This document shows positions 6,055 through 7,159 of a stretch of DNA of 7,159 nt, in pieces. The number at the start of each line of letters is the position of its first letter. The first letter of the stretch is position 1. The DNA comes from an uncultured Roseburia sp. Lineage in GTDB: Bacteria; Bacillota; Clostridia; Lachnospirales; Lachnospiraceae. Both the position numbers and the translations under genes were made by a program. The stretch covers positions 1 to 7,159 of the forward strand of contig CAMTDY010000148.1 in NCBI GenBank assembly GCA_947070915.1, given 5' to 3'. The notes below the pieces were generated by a model. It worked only from the letters and a program-made list of their open reading frames with translations. It had not been told where the DNA came from and ran no database searches.

Positions 6055-6936
6055 ATGGCTAAAATACTGAAACGAGTATGCTGTCTCATCATCCCCGCCC
6101 TGGCTGTCATGCTGCTGTGCACCCACAGCAGCGCGAAAGTACATAGCGGAACCTTTGAGGGGAATACCAGATGGTACTATGACACCCGGACAAAGACAGT
6201 CACCATCGCCTGTAAGGGGCGGATGGAGGATGGCGGCCAGCACGGGGTATCTATGGGCTGGCATGGAAATAGATGGTACATGAAGGCGGAACGGGTGGTG
6301 TTTAAAAGGGGGATCACCCACATCGGGGATTATGCTTTTGATAATTTCAGAAAGGTGAAGGAGGTGGTGCTGCCGGAGGGGCTGGTCTCCATTGGATACG
6401 CTGCCTTTAATGCTACAAGTGAGTTAAAAAAGATCAACTTCCCTTCCACCCTGAAAAAGATCAGAATCAATGCCTTTGATGCATCAGGAATTGAATCTGT
6501 GTCCCTAAAGCACTTGGAAAAAGTCGGAAAGGGAGCATTTTCCGGATCAGAATTAAGACATGTCACCATCCCCGCCGGCACTTCTTTCGGCAGTTATGCT
6601 TTTTCCTGCTGTGATAAGTTAAAAAGTGTGCGGATTGAGGAGGGGGTAAAGACCATCAGCCACAGTATGTTTTTGCGAAGCGGCCTCAGAACTGTTACTA
6701 TCCCTGCCAGCGTGACGGAGATTGGAGCTTATGCCTTTTTTGCCTTTTCGCCGGAAGAGGGAAAGCTGAAGAAGGTCACCATCCGTTCTACCCAGATCAA
6801 AAAGTGGGGGAAGGAGGTGTTTGGGAAAGCCAGGAAGGATCTGGTGATCCGGGTGCCGAAGAGTAAGAAGAAAGAGTACACCAAGGCGCTGCGGAAGGGA
6901 GGACTTCCGAACTATGTGAAGATCGTGGGGATGTGA
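6055..6936 (+). CDS. Secreted BspA-type leucine-rich-repeat (LRR_5) protein
   Basis: The 293-residue product begins with a signal peptide (KILKRVCC, then core IIPALAVMLLC, likely cut after THSSA near residue 27). The mature N-terminus (SGTFEGNTRWYYDTRTKTVTI...) matches the beta lead-in common in BspA-like proteins. Residues ~85-240 form about six LRR_5 repeats of the form IxxIGxxAFxxxxxLxxVxxP, for example THIGDYAF, VSIGYAAF, KTISHSMF and TEIGAYAF. The C-terminus (VIRVPKSKKKEYTKALRKGGLP) is the usual cap of clostridial members. The family includes surface adhesins that bind host or bacterial ligands; the ligand here is unknown. AAGGAGG at 6041-6047, inside the end of the protease gene, lies seven bases before the ATG, so the two genes are almost certainly co-transcribed. 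No lipobox or wall anchor is evident. A paralogue follows. Confidence 0.88.
   Translation: MAKILKRVCCLIIPALAVMLLCTHSSAKVHSGTFEGNTRWYYDTRTKTVTIACKGRMEDGGQHGVSMGWHGNRWYMKAERVVFKRGITHIGDYAFDNFRKVKEVVLPEGLVSIGYAAFNATSELKKINFPSTLKKIRINAFDASGIESVSLKHLEKVGKGAFSGSELRHVTIPAGTSFGSYAFSCCDKLKSVRIEEGVKTISHSMFLRSGLRTVTIPASVTEIGAYAFFAFSPEEGKLKKVTIRSTQIKKWGKEVFGKARKDLVIRVPKSKKKEYTKALRKGGLPNYVKIVGM
6101..6184 (+). repeat. Direct repeat, first copy (second at 7076-7159)
   Basis: These 84 bases recur 975 bases downstream with three differences, all at third codon positions (AGC/AGT, GTA/GTG, CAT/CAC). They encode the end of the signal peptide and the mature N-terminus of both LRR proteins. Upstream of this block the copies diverge, and the window ends within the second copy. 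Confidence 0.92.
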
Positions 6937-7002
6937 TTTCTGTGTAAGGGGATTCCACTTTCACTGTAACAGAGGAAGATATGGAAAGAAGGGAAAGAGT
7001 TT

Positions 7003-7159
7003 ATGAAAAAGAATGTGTTCAGTATGATAATTACACGAATTTTAAAGCGAGCTTTCTGTCTTGTCATCGCCACTGTGGCTGTCATGCTGCTGTGCACCCA
7101 CAGTAGCGCGAAAGTGCACAGCGGAACCTTTGAGGGGAATACCAGATGGTACTATGACA
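7003..7159 (+). CDS. Start of a second BspA-type LRR protein gene (3' end outside window)
   Basis: The frame opens at ATG 7003 and is still open at the window end. It encodes MKKNVFSMIITRILKRAFCL, then VIATVAVMLLCTHSSAKVHSGTFEGN and TRWYYD. From AVMLLC onward it is identical in sequence to the preceding LRR protein, but its signal-peptide n-region is about ten residues longer. AAGGGA at 6989-6994 is a plausible ribosome site eight bases before the ATG; the in-frame ATG at 7024 would remove the longer n-region and has no better site. The 66-base gap after the previous gene shows no terminator, so it is probably in the same operon. LRR repeats are expected beyond the window but cannot be seen. 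Confidence 0.8.
   Translation, partial: MKKNVFSMIITRILKRAFCLVIATVAVMLLCTHSSAKVHSGTFEGNTRWYYD
7076..7159 (+). repeat. Direct repeat, second copy (first at 6101-6184)
   Basis: This copy of the signal-peptide and mature N-terminus coding block matches the first at 81 of 84 bases and continues to the window edge, so its true length is unknown. It marks a gene-sized tandem duplication. Confidence 0.92.

Noticed and set aside
6937..7002. Terminator or promoter between the two LRR genes
   Set aside because: No stable hairpin with a T run and no convincing -35/-10 pair was seen, so read-through is assumed.
6981..7106. 41-codon ORF starting at ATG 6981 after AGAGGAAG
   Set aside because: It overlaps the start of the second LRR gene in another frame; its product (rich in Cys and His) looks like a frame-shifted reading of the signal-peptide region.

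Overview
The window looks like chromosomal DNA of a Gram-positive gut Clostridium relative, most probably a Lachnospiraceae member. This is inferred from strong AGGAG-type ribosome binding sites, the clostridial/streptococcal form of TrpRS (TGDRPTG...HVGH), lysine-rich Ig-like and BspA-type leucine-rich-repeat surface proteins, and sigma-A-like promoters. No tRNA, rRNA, CRISPR array or insertion sequence was seen.

Layout, left to right. (1) 1-491: the 3' end of a secreted or surface protein gene, with a Pro/Thr/Glu repeat linker and a very basic Ig-like C-terminal domain. (2) 525-577: a strong hairpin terminator shared by two convergent genes. (3) 601-1644, minus strand: trpS, tryptophanyl-tRNA synthetase, with its own promoter at 1721-1749. 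(4) 1645-2065: a 421-base intergenic region rich in regulatory structure. It holds two short palindromes near the trpS promoter, a pair of 32-base inverted repeats (1789-1820 and 1924-1955, 30 of 32 matching) around a 103-base segment with a rightward promoter, a possible 18-codon leader ORF, and a second rightward promoter overlapped by a 9-base dyad. (5) 2066-6052: a 1328-residue exported protein joining two CBM2-like modules, a subtilisin-type (S8) protease, a domain resembling zinc-dependent phospholipase C-like families, and two carboxypeptidase-regulatory-like beta domains. (6) 6055-6936: a secreted BspA-type LRR protein, two bases after the previous stop codon. (7) 7003 to the window end: the start of a second, paralogous LRR gene.

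Genes 5-7 probably form one operon for secreted, surface-acting proteins. The most interesting hypothesis is that the inverted repeats form an invertible promoter that switches this operon on and off. Each repeat contains a recombinase-core-like site: near-palindromic arms around an identical, asymmetric 6-base spacer, with the two spacers in opposite orientation. In the orientation given, the enclosed promoter points toward the protease operon; inverted, it would point toward trpS. No recombinase gene is in the window, and a second promoter outside the repeats could supply constitutive transcription, so this remains unproven. The protease has a complete Asp/His/Ser triad, but the usual oxyanion-hole Asn appears to be Glu, so its activity is in question.
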